The position numbers and the translations under genes are program-made. 64,000 nt of DNA from an uncultured Flavobacteriales bacterium. GTDB lineage: Bacteria > Bacteroidota > Bacteroidia > Flavobacteriales > BACL11. Position 1 is the first letter of the stretch, and each line of letters starts with the position of its first letter. Positions 27,893 to 37,600 of the stretch are shown here, piece by piece. The stretch spans positions 44,236 through 108,235 of the forward strand of contig CAJXYM010000003.1 in assembly GCA_913063045.1 (NCBI GenBank), in the 5' to 3' direction. The notes below the pieces were generated by a model. It searched no databases, was not told the origin of the DNA, and was given only the letters and a program-made list of their open reading frames with translations.

Positions 27893-28342
27893 TTAGTTAA
27901 GAAAACCTCGTACTGTAGAAGATATTAATTTTCCATCTGCTTTTCCATCTAAAACAGACATTACCTTACCCATTACCTTACCCATATCAGCCATAGTAGT
28001 TGCTTTTAACTCTTCAATAACTTCTTTAACAACTTTGCTTACTTCAGAGGAAGACATTTGCTCAGGCAAATAATTCTCTAAATGTTTAAGTTGTATAAGT
28101 TCGTCATCAGCTAAATCTTGTCTGTTTTCTTTTAAATAAATTTCAGCCGAATCTTTTCTTTGTTTTACTAATCTTTTAATAATTTGTAAAGAAACTTCAT
28201 CTGAGACTTCAGAACTTCCATCCTTTGTAGCTTCAATAATAATAGCAGACTTTACAGCTCTCAACGCAGCTAATTTATCAACATCTTTTGCCAGCATTGC
28301 TTTCTTAATATCAATATTAATTATCTCTTGTACTGTGTTCAT
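27893..28342 (-). CDS. GatB/YqeY domain protein
   Basis: 149-residue protein matching the stand-alone YqeY family, a helical domain also found at the C-terminus of GatB where it contacts tRNA. Conserved parts are VDKLAALRAVKSAIIIEATK, RLVKQRKDSAEIYLKENRQD, LEKYLP-like HLENYLPEQMS, ADMGKVMGKVMSVLDGKADG and the terminal SSTVRGFLN. The role of the free-standing form is not known. It follows the TPR lipoprotein after a single nucleotide, implying co-transcription with recA. Confidence 0.93.
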   Translation of the reverse strand: MNTVQEIINIDIKKAMLAKDVDKLAALRAVKSAIIIEATKDGSSEVSDEVSLQIIKRLVKQRKDSAEIYLKENRQDLADDELIQLKHLENYLPEQMSSSEVSKVVKEVIEELKATTMADMGKVMGKVMSVLDGKADGKLISSTVRGFLN

Positions 28343-28343
28343 A

Positions 28344-29363
28344 TTATTTATATTTTAAGTTATTTTTATTTAATCTATTAAGTGCATCAATAGCATATTG
28401 ATAATTTGGATTAATCTCAATAGATCTTCTATAATCCACTTCTGCTTGCGCTATATTCCCTAGAGTCTCAAAACATATTCCGCGAGCATAATAAGCTTCA
28501 AAAAACATCGAATTAGAATAAATTGCATCAGCAAAATTATTTACAGCTAAATCAAAAAGTTTTAATTCCATATGTATAAAACCTATATTGTAATGTGTGT
28601 TTACATTAAAAGAATCAAATTGAAGGAGTCTGCTATAAGTTTCTAAGGATTTATTATAAAGCATATTTTCTTGGTAAAACAATGCCATATTGTAAAGAGC
28701 TATAATATCAGAAGAATCTATTTGAAGAATAGTGTTATAATAATCAATAGCAATCGTATCGTTATTAGACTGGTAAATAATCCCAAGCTCTAAATATGAA
28801 TTTACATTTAAAGGGTCGATATTTATTGAATTTCTAAAACAATTTATAGCTATATCAGTCTTATCAAGATTTTTAAAAGCATAGCCCATTAAATGATGGA
28901 CATCTGTCTGATTATATTCAATCTCTAAAGAACTATTGAATAAATCTATGGATTGCTCATATCTTCCAAAAGCTAGTTGAATTTCACCATATAAAGCATA
29001 ATATTTATAATTATCATCTTCAATATTTATCGATTTTTCAATAAATCTAAGTGCTTTTTTAGGATAATCAGATTTTAAATTATCAATCTTAGAAATCTCA
29101 AAATATGATTGTGCTGCTAAAAAATAAAAATAAGAGTTTAAAGTATCAATTTTAATACATTGATTAATATCAAATAAAGCAGATTCATAGTTTTTCTTAT
29201 TTATATTGAATACTACTCTATCTAAAAGGAAATCAGTGTTAGTAGGATTATTTTTAATCTTATCTGATAATTGTAAAATTTCAGATTTTTCCTCAACAAA
29301 TTTATTGTCATTAAAATCACATGCAATAAATAAAAAAGAAAACAGAAAAAAGAAAAGCCTCAT
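28344..29363 (-). CDS. TPR-repeat lipoprotein
   Basis: 339 residues: a signal sequence ending in the lipobox FIAC (Cys15), then tandem tetratricopeptide repeats covering about 40-335. Repeat cores are visible as YALYGEIQLAFGRYEQSIDL, GYAFKNLDKTDIAINCFRNS, LELGIIYQSNNDTIAIDYYN, YNIGFIHMELKLFDLAVNNF and YARGICFETLGNIAQAEVDY. TPR proteins are scaffolds, so the partner cannot be named. It lies 9 nt after recA and 1 nt before the YqeY-like gene. Confidence 0.9.
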   Translation of the reverse strand: MRLFFFLFSFLFIACDFNDNKFVEEKSEILQLSDKIKNNPTNTDFLLDRVVFNINKKNYESALFDINQCIKIDTLNSYFYFLAAQSYFEISKIDNLKSDYPKKALRFIEKSINIEDDNYKYYALYGEIQLAFGRYEQSIDLFNSSLEIEYNQTDVHHLMGYAFKNLDKTDIAINCFRNSINIDPLNVNSYLELGIIYQSNNDTIAIDYYNTILQIDSSDIIALYNMALFYQENMLYNKSLETYSRLLQFDSFNVNTHYNIGFIHMELKLFDLAVNNFADAIYSNSMFFEAYYARGICFETLGNIAQAEVDYRRSIEINPNYQYAIDALNRLNKNNLKYK

Positions 29364-29372
29364 AAATTAAAA

Positions 29373-30365
29373 TTAAGAGGCTTCTTTTATTTTATTTTCA
29401 ATTTCTTCACTTAACTCAGGATTATCACTAATCATTTGCTTTACAGCATCTCTTCCCTGACCCAATTTTGTGTCATTATAGCTAAACCATGAACCACTCT
29501 TATTAACTATCTCTAAGTCAACAGCTTTATCAAGCAATTCACCTGAGCGTGAAATCCCTAAACCAAACATTATATCAAACTCTACTTTTCTAAAAGGAGG
29601 CGCTACTTTATTTTTAACAACTTTTACTCTTGTTCTATTTCCAACTATATCTTCACCGTTTTTTATAGCTCCAATTCTTCTAATATCTAGTCTAATTGAG
29701 GAGTAAAATTTCAGAGCATTTCCACCAGTAGTTGTTTCAGGGTTTCCAAACATTACTCCAATTTTCATTCTAATTTGATTAATAAAAATACAAGTACATC
29801 CAGTTTTACTAATAGTAGCTGTTAATTTCCTTAATGCTTGAGACATTAACCTAGCATGTAATCCCATTTTTGAATCACCCATTTCTCCTTCAATTTCAGA
29901 TTTTGGAGTTAATGCTGCAACTGAATCAACTACAACCAAATCTACTGCTCCAGAACTAATTAGATGATCTGCAATTTCTAAAGCCTGTTCTCCGTTATCA
30001 GGCTGTGAGATTAATAGATTATCAATATCAACACCCAAGGCAGCTGCATATCCTGGATCAAATGCATGTTCAGCATCAATAAAAGCAGCAATACCTCCTT
30101 GCTTTTGCACCTCAGCTATAGCATGAATTGTTAAAGTAGTTTTACCTGAAGATTCTGGGCCATAAATTTCAATTACTCTTCCTCTAGGATAACCACCTAT
30201 GCCTAAAGCAATATCTAACCCTAAGGATCCTGAAGGAATTACTGCAATATCTTCAACTACCCTATCTCCAAGTCTCATAACAACTCCTTTTCCATAAGAT
30301 TTTTCAAGCTTGCCTAAAGTAAGTTCTAGCGCTTTTAATTTTGCATTTTTTTCTTTTTCACTCAT
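29373..30365 (-). CDS. recA: Recombinase RecA
   Basis: Strand-exchange protein of homologous recombination. Conserved parts are [20 protein letters not shown], Walker [10 protein letters not shown] (about residue 70), [32 protein letters not shown], and the L2 loop [20 protein letters not shown]. The start chosen is the ATG of [10 protein letters not shown] at 30365. An in-frame ATG 39 nt upstream would add [13 protein letters not shown], which has no counterpart in RecA and overlaps the promoter region. This gives 330 residues. I saw no LexA-type operator. Confidence 0.97.
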   Translation of the reverse strand: MSEKEKNAKLKALELTLGKLEKSYGKGVVMRLGDRVVEDIAVIPSGSLGLDIALGIGGYPRGRVIEIYGPESSGKTTLTIHAIAEVQKQGGIAAFIDAEHAFDPGYAAALGVDIDNLLISQPDNGEQALEIADHLISSGAVDLVVVDSVAALTPKSEIEGEMGDSKMGLHARLMSQALRKLTATISKTGCTCIFINQIRMKIGVMFGNPETTTGGNALKFYSSIRLDIRRIGAIKNGEDIVGNRTRVKVVKNKVAPPFRKVEFDIMFGLGISRSGELLDKAVDLEIVNKSGSWFSYNDTKLGQGRDAVKQMISDNPELSEEIENKIKEAS

Positions 30366-30380
30366 AATATATATTTTATA

Positions 30381-30412
30381 CAAAGTAGCAAAATTATAAA
30401 GCAATCATCAAA
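30381..30412 (-). promoter_or_regulatory. Candidate recA promoter
   Basis: On the minus strand TTTG (30412-30409), a 20-nt spacer, then CTACTTTG (30388-30381), one base off the TAnnTTTG consensus. It lies 16 nt before the recA ATG at 30365, which also favours that start. Confidence 0.4.
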
Positions 30413-30503
30413 AAAAATGGATTATAATTATTAACAAAAAGCTAGATAATTATTAGATAGAATAAATGTATAAACTATATAAAAATCAGAAATAAATAAG
30501 AGC

Positions 30504-30665
30504 TTAATTAAGACAAATTAAATCCTTATTCTTTAAAACTGATCTAGTAACTTTAGAGTATGAAATAATAAAGTCAATTGTTTTTTGAGATGGACTTGTA
30601 ATTTTTTTATTATTTATTTTAAGACTTTTATTTTTATTGTTTTCTTTAGTAGAGTTTTTACCCAT
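30504..30665 (-). CDS. 53-residue small protein between the sigma factor and recA
   Basis: Short gene beginning ATG GGT AAA AAC, 62 nt after the sigma-factor stop. The N-terminal half is Lys/Asn-rich. The second half, SPSQKTIDFIISYSKVTRSV followed by KNKDLICLN, forms a compact amphipathic helix and short tail. Small proteins of this pattern (SPS/E-x-K-T-I-x-x-I/F-x-x-F/Y-x-K) are found in Bacteroidota beside RNA polymerase sigma genes. From memory I consider this one related, but no search was possible. It has no membrane segment and no known function. Confidence 0.6.
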   Translation of the reverse strand: MGKNSTKENNKNKSLKINNKKITSPSQKTIDFIISYSKVTRSVLKNKDLICLN

Positions 30666-30727
30666 GTATTTATTTTTAATTGTTAGATGTTACTATAACG
30701 ACTAAACATTAAAAATTATTACATAAA

Positions 30728-31318
30728 TTATAAATTTATTTTTAAATCAATATTATGCTTATTACTTAATGATCTTAGATTAATAAGAGCATAACGCATT
30801 CTTCCTAGCGCTGTATTAATACTAATATCAACTAAATCTGCAATTTTTTTAAAACTTAAATCCTCATAATATCTCATTCTAAGAACTTTTTTCTGCTCAC
30901 AAGGCAACAGCTCTATTAAATCATTAAGATCACTATAAATTTGTTGTTTAATCATTTTTTGATCAATATTTAATGCGTTATCTTTGATAACATCAAAAAT
31001 ATCAAATTCTGAATTTGGTCTTAGCATACGCATTTTTTTTTCCTTTCTAAAATGATCAATTATAAGGTTATGAGCAATTCTCATCACCCAGGGAAGAAAT
31101 TTTCCTTCTTCATTATATTTTCCTTTTTGTAATGAATTAACAACTTTAATAAATGTATCTTGGAAGATATCCTCTGAAAGGTCTCTACTTTTAATTTTGG
31201 ACATAATAAAGGCAAAAACTCGATTTCGATGTCTAGATAATAACACTTCAAAAGCGGAGTTCTCTCCACTAATATAATTTTTTACTAATTCTTTGTCTGA
31301 AAGATTACTTAATAGCAT
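30728..31318 (-). CDS. RNA polymerase sigma factor (ECF/sigma-70 family)
   Basis: 196-residue sigma factor with region 2 (about 20-95: FEVLLSRHRNRVFAFIMSKI, then SEDIFQDTFIKVVNSLQKGK, then FLPWVMRIAHNLIIDHFRKE) and region 4 (about 130-190: LPCEQKKVLRMRYYEDLSFK KIADLVDISINTALGRMRYA). There is no adjacent anti-sigma gene; the downstream 53-residue protein is too small to be a classical one. The downstream order (small protein, recA) and a strong promoter suggest a housekeeping-like role, which is inference. Confidence 0.93.
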   Translation of the reverse strand: MLLSNLSDKELVKNYISGENSAFEVLLSRHRNRVFAFIMSKIKSRDLSEDIFQDTFIKVVNSLQKGKYNEEGKFLPWVMRIAHNLIIDHFRKEKKMRMLRPNSEFDIFDVIKDNALNIDQKMIKQQIYSDLNDLIELLPCEQKKVLRMRYYEDLSFKKIADLVDISINTALGRMRYALINLRSLSNKHNIDLKINL

Positions 31319-31402
31319 GCTACTTGATTTTAGTTAATAAAAATTTAAGTAGAATTTTAAGCTATAAGTTGATTTTTAGGATTCGTTAAATATTTAACAG
31401 TA

Positions 31403-31434
31403 CAAATATAGATATATATTTAAAATTATACAAA
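31403..31434 (-). promoter_or_regulatory. Promoter of the sigma-factor gene
   Basis: Minus strand TTTG (31434-31431), exactly 20 nt, then TATATTTG (31410-31403). This is the best match to the Bacteroidota -33/-7 consensus in the window and lies about 85 nt before the ATG at 31318. Confidence 0.65.
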
Positions 31435-31444
31435 TGATATTAAG

Positions 31445-31452
31445 TACTTTTG
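31445..31452 (+). promoter_or_regulatory. -7 element of the uvrA promoter
   Basis: TACTTTTG fits the TAnnTTTG consensus, 21 nt upstream of the uvrA ATG. No TTTG is visible at -33. It lies just 10 nt from the divergent sigma-gene promoter, so polymerase binding at one may hinder the other. Confidence 0.45.
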
Positions 31453-31473
31453 CAAAATTGATCTGAAAATAGA

Positions 31474-34245
31474 ATGAAAAAAAAGACACAACAAGCAAGT
31501 TATATTACAATTAAAGGAGCAAGACAGCATAACCTTAAAAACATTTCTTTAGATATTCCTAAAGATAAAATAACTGTAATTTCGGGGGTAAGTGGCTCAG
31601 GTAAGTCTACATTAGCATTTGACACATTATTTGCTGAAGGACAAAGAAGATACATAGAAAGTTTATCCTCATATGCAAGACAGTTTTTAGGAAAACTACA
31701 GAAACCCGATGTTGATGAAATTATAGGTATTTGTCCAGCAATAGCAATTGAACAAAAGACAATTACAAAAAACCCAAGATCAACCGTTGGAACAACAACT
31801 GAAATCTATGATTATCTTAAATTGCTTTTCTCTAGAGTAGGTAAAACTTTTTCACCAATATCAAATAATCTAGTAAAAAAAAATAATGTTTCTGATGTCA
31901 TCGATTATATTAATAAGTGCAAAGACGCATCTACAATATATATTACTACAGAAATTAATAACTCAAAAGATCAAAATGAATTATTAAGATTTCAAAAAAT
32001 AGGATTCTCTAGAGTATTTATTAATAATGAAATACATAAAATAAGAGATGTCATTGATAAAATCAAGTTAAAAAGCTCAGATAATTTAGAGATTGTTATT
32101 GATAGATATATTAAAGACCCAAGTATTGAACAAAGTAGGGTCTCTGAATCTGTAGAGACGGCTTTTGAAATAGGTGATGGTATATGTATTATTAATAATG
32201 ATAATAATAAAAAACACTTTTCAAAAATTTTTGAATTAGATGGAATTAAATTCCTGAATCCATCAACACAACTTTTCTCATTTAATAACCCATATGGCGC
32301 TTGCCCAAAATGTGAAGGCTATGGAAGTATTTTAGGAATTGAAGAGAAAAAAGTAATTAAAGATGATGAACTTTCCGTTTTTGATGGTGTAGTGGCACCG
32401 TGGACTGGCCAAAAATTATCAAGATGGAAAGAAAGGTTTATACAAAAATCAGTGAAATTCAATTTTCCAATCCATCGTTCATATAAAGATTTAAATAAAC
32501 AAGAAAAAGATCTACTTTGGAACGGTAAAGAAAAGTGTAAAGGAATAAACCAATTCTTTAATATGCTTGAATCAAATAAATATAAGATACAAGCAAGAGT
32601 AATGATTGCAAGATATCGAGGTAAAGCAATTTGTGATTTATGCTATGGATCAAGACTAAGAATAGAGTCCTCATATGTGAAAATTGGAAATAAGAATATT
32701 TCAGATGTAAGCGACCTTAGTATTAAAGACTGTCTAAGTTTTTTTAAAAAATTAAATTTAAGTAAAGAAGATAAAGTTGTTGCTAACCGAATATTAGACG
32801 AAGTTATTAATAGACTAGAATATTTAAATAATGTAGGATTACAATATTTAACTTTATCAAGAAAATCTAAAACATTATCAGGAGGAGAGTCACAAAGAAT
32901 TAATCTTGCCACATCTCTTGGAAGCTCATTAGTTGGGGCAATGTATATATTAGATGAGCCAAGCATAGGGCTTCACCCAAAAGACACTAATAAATTAATT
33001 AAAATTCTTAAAAGCTTAAGAGATATAGGAAATACAGTAATAATTGTAGAGCATGATGAGGAAATAATGCAGGCATCAGACCACATAATAGATATTGGGC
33101 CAAATGCTGGAATAAATGGAGGAGAAGTTATTTATGAAGGAAAACTAAATAAGATCTACACTAAATCTCAAAGCCTTACTACACAATACCTATCAAAAGA
33201 ATTAAAAATTAATATTCCTAAATTACGAAAGAAGTCTACTGATTATATTCAATTAAAAGGCGTTAATATTAATAATATTAATAACCTTAATTTAAAAATC
33301 CCTTTAAACTGTTTTACCGCTATTACTGGAGTTAGTGGCTCTGGTAAGTCATCATTAATTACAAATGTTGTTAAACCTGCTATTAATAATCTATTAGGTG
33401 TTTATGAAAAAGATGAAATACGTTACAAATCATTGAAAGTAAGTACAAATAATATTAAAAAATTAGAATTTATAAATCAAAATCCAATTGGTAAATCCTC
33501 AAGATCAAACCCAATAACTTATATAAAGGCATATGATGAAATTAGAAGTTTATTTGCTAATCAGCCATTATCTAAAAGAAGAAAATACACACCTGGAACC
33601 TTTTCTTTTAATGTAGATGGAGGAAGATGTGAGACATGTAAAGGGGAAGGAGAAACTACTGTAGAAATGCAGTTTATGGCCGATGTTCATTTAGAGTGTG
33701 AACAGTGCCGTGGCAAAAGATTTAAAAAAGAAGTTCTTGAAATAAATTTTTGTAAAAAAAATATATCTGAAATACTAAACCTTTCAGTTAAGGAAGCTAT
33801 TGATTTCTTTTTAAATAATAGTTGTCAAAATATTGTAAAAAAAATTCAACCTTTGGATGATGTAGGTTTAGGATATGTAAAGCTAGGGCAATCATCTAAT
33901 ACATTAAGTGGTGGAGAGGCTCAAAGAACAAAAATCGCATCCTTTCTTTCTAAGGGAAATACACAAAACAAGGTTCTGTTCATTTTTGATGAACCTACAA
34001 CAGGATTACATTTTCATGATATTAATAAATTATTAAAGTCATTCTATTCACTGCTAGGAAATGGTCATTCAATAATTTGCATTGAACATAATCTAGATGT
34101 AATTAAGTGTGCAGATTGGATTATTGATTTAGGACCAGGAGGTGGTAATGAAGGAGGTAAATTAGTATTTGAAGGCACTCCAGAAGATATTATTAAATGT
34201 CAATCGTCTGCAACAGGCAGCTATCTAAAAGAGAAGTTACTATAA
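31474..34245 (+). CDS. uvrA: UvrABC excinuclease subunit A
   Basis: Damage-sensing ATPase of nucleotide excision repair. The 923-residue protein has two ABC ATPase halves. The first has Walker A GVSGSGKST (about 39-47) and signature LSGGESQRI. The second has GVSGSGKSS (about 620) and LSGGEAQRT (about 812). Zinc sites are CPKCEGYG (near 277) with CDLCYGSR, and CETCKGEG (near 720) with CEQCRGKR. The start MKKKTQQASYITIKGARQHN is typical. Its stop overlaps the convergent ruvX by 6 nt. No fusion or truncation is seen. Confidence 0.97.
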   Translation: MKKKTQQASYITIKGARQHNLKNISLDIPKDKITVISGVSGSGKSTLAFDTLFAEGQRRYIESLSSYARQFLGKLQKPDVDEIIGICPAIAIEQKTITKNPRSTVGTTTEIYDYLKLLFSRVGKTFSPISNNLVKKNNVSDVIDYINKCKDASTIYITTEINNSKDQNELLRFQKIGFSRVFINNEIHKIRDVIDKIKLKSSDNLEIVIDRYIKDPSIEQSRVSESVETAFEIGDGICIINNDNNKKHFSKIFELDGIKFLNPSTQLFSFNNPYGACPKCEGYGSILGIEEKKVIKDDELSVFDGVVAPWTGQKLSRWKERFIQKSVKFNFPIHRSYKDLNKQEKDLLWNGKEKCKGINQFFNMLESNKYKIQARVMIARYRGKAICDLCYGSRLRIESSYVKIGNKNISDVSDLSIKDCLSFFKKLNLSKEDKVVANRILDEVINRLEYLNNVGLQYLTLSRKSKTLSGGESQRINLATSLGSSLVGAMYILDEPSIGLHPKDTNKLIKILKSLRDIGNTVIIVEHDEEIMQASDHIIDIGPNAGINGGEVIYEGKLNKIYTKSQSLTTQYLSKELKINIPKLRKKSTDYIQLKGVNINNINNLNLKIPLNCFTAITGVSGSGKSSLITNVVKPAINNLLGVYEKDEIRYKSLKVSTNNIKKLEFINQNPIGKSSRSNPITYIKAYDEIRSLFANQPLSKRRKYTPGTFSFNVDGGRCETCKGEGETTVEMQFMADVHLECEQCRGKRFKKEVLEINFCKKNISEILNLSVKEAIDFFLNNSCQNIVKKIQPLDDVGLGYVKLGQSSNTLSGGEAQRTKIASFLSKGNTQNKVLFIFDEPTTGLHFHDINKLLKSFYSLLGNGHSIICIEHNLDVIKCADWIIDLGPGGGNEGGKLVFEGTPEDIIKCQSSATGSYLKEKLL

Positions 34246-34650
34246 TTGGTTTAAATAAGTTTGTAAAATAATTGTTGCACTAATCTTATCAACTAGCTTT
34301 TTATCTTGTCGCCTCTTTTTATTAACCCCTGATGCTAAAATTGCCCTCTTAGCCATTTTTGAAGTGAAGCGCTCATCAATATGAATAATCTCTACATCTG
34401 AATAAAGACTTGAAAAACTCTTTGTAAAATCAGATATTTCTTTAGATATTGGGTTTAAAGAATTATCTAGATTAATAGGATTACCAATAATTAATTTTTT
34501 AATATTTTCATTTCCTAACAGCTCTTTTAAAAAAATATAAATATTATTAGTTTCTACAGTATCATAAGGAGATGCTATAATATTAAGCTCATCAGTAATT
34601 GCAACTCCTATACGTTTTAAACCAAAATCTATCCCAATAAACTTAGGCAC
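34240..34650 (-). CDS. ruvX: Putative pre-16S rRNA nuclease / Holliday junction resolvase YqgF (RuvX)
   Basis: 136-residue RNase H-fold protein with FIGIDFGLKRIGVAITDE at the N-terminus, the middle motif LIIGNPINLD and the distal acid in IIHIDERFTSKMAKRAI (about 94-110). In bacteria YqgF processes the 5' end of 16S rRNA; Holliday junction activity has also been proposed. Translation starts at a GTG that overlaps the stop of the upstream peptidase gene by one base (TAGTG), so it depends on that transcript. Confidence 0.94.
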   Translation of the reverse strand: MPKFIGIDFGLKRIGVAITDELNIIASPYDTVETNNIYIFLKELLGNENIKKLIIGNPINLDNSLNPISKEISDFTKSFSSLYSDVEIIHIDERFTSKMAKRAILASGVNKKRRQDKKLVDKISATIILQTYLNQL

Positions 34651-37600
34651 TATTGCTTTAAGATTTGATAGATTATATTTTCCGGCATTATTTTTATCAA
34701 ATAAGAACCTGAACTCATTTGAGTTAGATCATAGTCTAGCATCAAATGATTAGTTTTTTTAGAACTTAATACTTTACCATTTAAATCTAGTATTTGAACA
34801 TTATGTTCAATTAAATTATCGAAGTAAATATTAAAAATTCCTTTACTTGGATTAGGATAAATTTTAATACTTGTGTTAATTTCATTATTAAAACTTGGAG
34901 CAATATATACTGGCGGGAATACAATATAATCAATCCAAGCACAATCTTGCCCATCAGATTGCGAAGCATCTTTTTCATATTCCCATTTAAATGTATTAAC
35001 TCCTGAAATAACAGGAAATGATACAAAACTCCAAGCAAGATCTACACCAGACCATTCATCTAATTTTTGACCATTAATTTTAAATTTTAAAAAATCATAA
35101 TTATTTTCTGAGGAAACAAATTTATAAAATGAAATATCTCCGTCAGCAACTACATCTAAAGTGATAGAGAGTTCTGATTCTTCATTATCAGGTAATGCAA
35201 TTGCAGATCGCGAACTATGTATTCCCTCATATATCTCTAGATTATCAACCACCCACGGAAAAACACCCTGAACCCAAGAGAATTGAGAAAAATCTCCTGT
35301 TTCATAATCTTCATCAATAGTTCCTATATTTTCTGAAAAATTTGCCTGGTAGCTATAAACCTGATCAGTAATATCAATAGGAAAAATAACATTAGTTCCC
35401 ACCGGAGTATTTTGATTTATAGTAATATTAAATGCTACACTATGAACTTGATTTATATTTAAACTAGAGAAAGAAATAGTACTTGAATTTACTGTGACAT
35501 ATGTACTTAATGAGCTAAGCAAACAGTTAATATTGAAAGCATCTGCGTGACCTACATTACTAACGTCTACTAAAATATCAAGTGTTTCCCCGGCATCTAG
35601 TTTACCATTACTATTTCCTAAAGAAAAATCATCTATTATATAATTTAAGTGATTAAAAACTGGAGCATTAAGAATTATATTAATATTAGAGGTCCATACA
35701 TTTCCAAGGTTATCAGAAATTGTCAATAAGCAAACAGAAATGTGCTGGTCTGGTACATAAGCAGCTACTTGAAAACTAAATGCGTTATTTGAAGTAATAG
35801 TTTGATTAGAGTTAATTACACTAACGTTATCAACAGAATCAATTATAGAAAGATATTGATCATTAGTTGAGAGCACTAAACTTAAATTTTGTGCATTTGC
35901 ATTACCTAAGTTAAATAAATCAAGGTCTAAAAATATAAACTCATTATAATCTACAATGGAATTATTATTTCCACTAATATCATTTATTAAACTGTTGGAA
36001 GAAATTACATAAGGACCGTTTGGAGATATTGCGGAAATTGATGAAATATATGGTTGCTTAAATTGTTTTGTAACAACAACATCAACAGAACCAATATTAG
36101 CAATAGCATTAAAATTAAGGCTTACTGTGCCAGTAGAGTCACATAACCTAGCATCTAATAGAATTCCGTTCATAGACAAAGCAACATAAGCATCTTCCTC
36201 AGCATTTATAGTGAATGAAGAACTCCCCACAGGAATTATTGAATTATGAGTAACATTTAACAATGTTGGAATCCCAATATATGGCATTAATGAGGGATCT
36301 CCCATCAAATGATAAATCTCCCAATAATATTGTTCCGCTCCTCCAGCTTCACTAACTGCTAAATTTCCTGAGTGTATAATTTGACCTTGAGTAATAAACC
36401 AATCAGATTTTTCTTCTCCATTTTCGTGCATTAAACAATCATAAACTCCAAGGCCTGTTCCAGAGTAAGTTGGATTTGCAATTATGTTAGATGTAGTACC
36501 CACTGACCACCAATAATCTTCATCCCAATAAGTATTATTAGAACCTCCTATATAACCAAGGGCTCCTTTATCATTAGCTCTAAGAAGAGCTTCCCCAAAA
36601 CAAACAGGATCATCAAATTTTGCAGATTGACAGCAATTACCGATCATTAAACCATATTCATCTATATTCTGAAGGCCAGCAACATCTCCAGTATTAAATG
36701 AAGGATCTGACCATCCAGAAGAACCACAATGCGCTGTGTAATTAGCAAAACCGACACCTTCACTAACATTAGATATTATAGCTCCTGAGGCTTGTGGCAT
36801 ATCAGAAGTTATAGTAGTTCCAGAGCCATATAAATAATTATGAATAGTTAAATTATGTGCAATATTAAAATAATTATCTGTAGCATAATTGATTTGACCA
36901 TTACCATATGTTGGAGCAAAGCTTGCATCCACACCAGCAACTAATAACACTTCTTCTAAGAATGAAGGATTGTTAAAAGAATACATTTCATGAGTTAATG
37001 TCTTTATAACTTGCGCATCAACATCACTAACAGAAGATGCTGAAAAACGACCATAATACATTTCAGGATAAAAATCTCCGTTTCCATCAAATTCACAATA
37101 ATACATATCAGAGACATGACCAGAAGCTTGAAAACTTGGAACCTGATCATCATCACCAACTATTAAAAGATATGTCGGTGCAGGATCATTAATAGTCGCA
37201 TTATCATATAAACTTTTAATATATGACTTAATAGATGTGGTAGTGCTACCAATCAAAGGATCGTTAGTGTAAGCTTCTATAACTTGGAAACCCTTACGAG
37301 TTTTCCAATCAATAAATGGTTGTAATGAAGCTTGATAGATTGGATCTGAAATAATTACATATTTAACAGGATAAGTGGTAATAATGTCTTTTACTGATGG
37401 TGGTATAAAATTAATACACTTATTATATAGGTGTTTAAAATCAGGCGAATAATATTTAGATTTTACTGAAGAATTATTTTTTGTATAAGAAACTTTAACA
37501 GTAATATCAAATATAATTTTAAGTTCATTTTTATTAGGATTATAGCTTATTGGAGATAAAGATAATCTAGAAAGCTCTACCCCTCTTTGGACTCCAGTTT

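Noticed and set aside
30366..30404. Upstream ATG extension of RecA ([13 protein letters not shown])
   Set aside because: It has no counterpart in RecA and overlaps the promoter; the ATG at 30365 gives the normal start.
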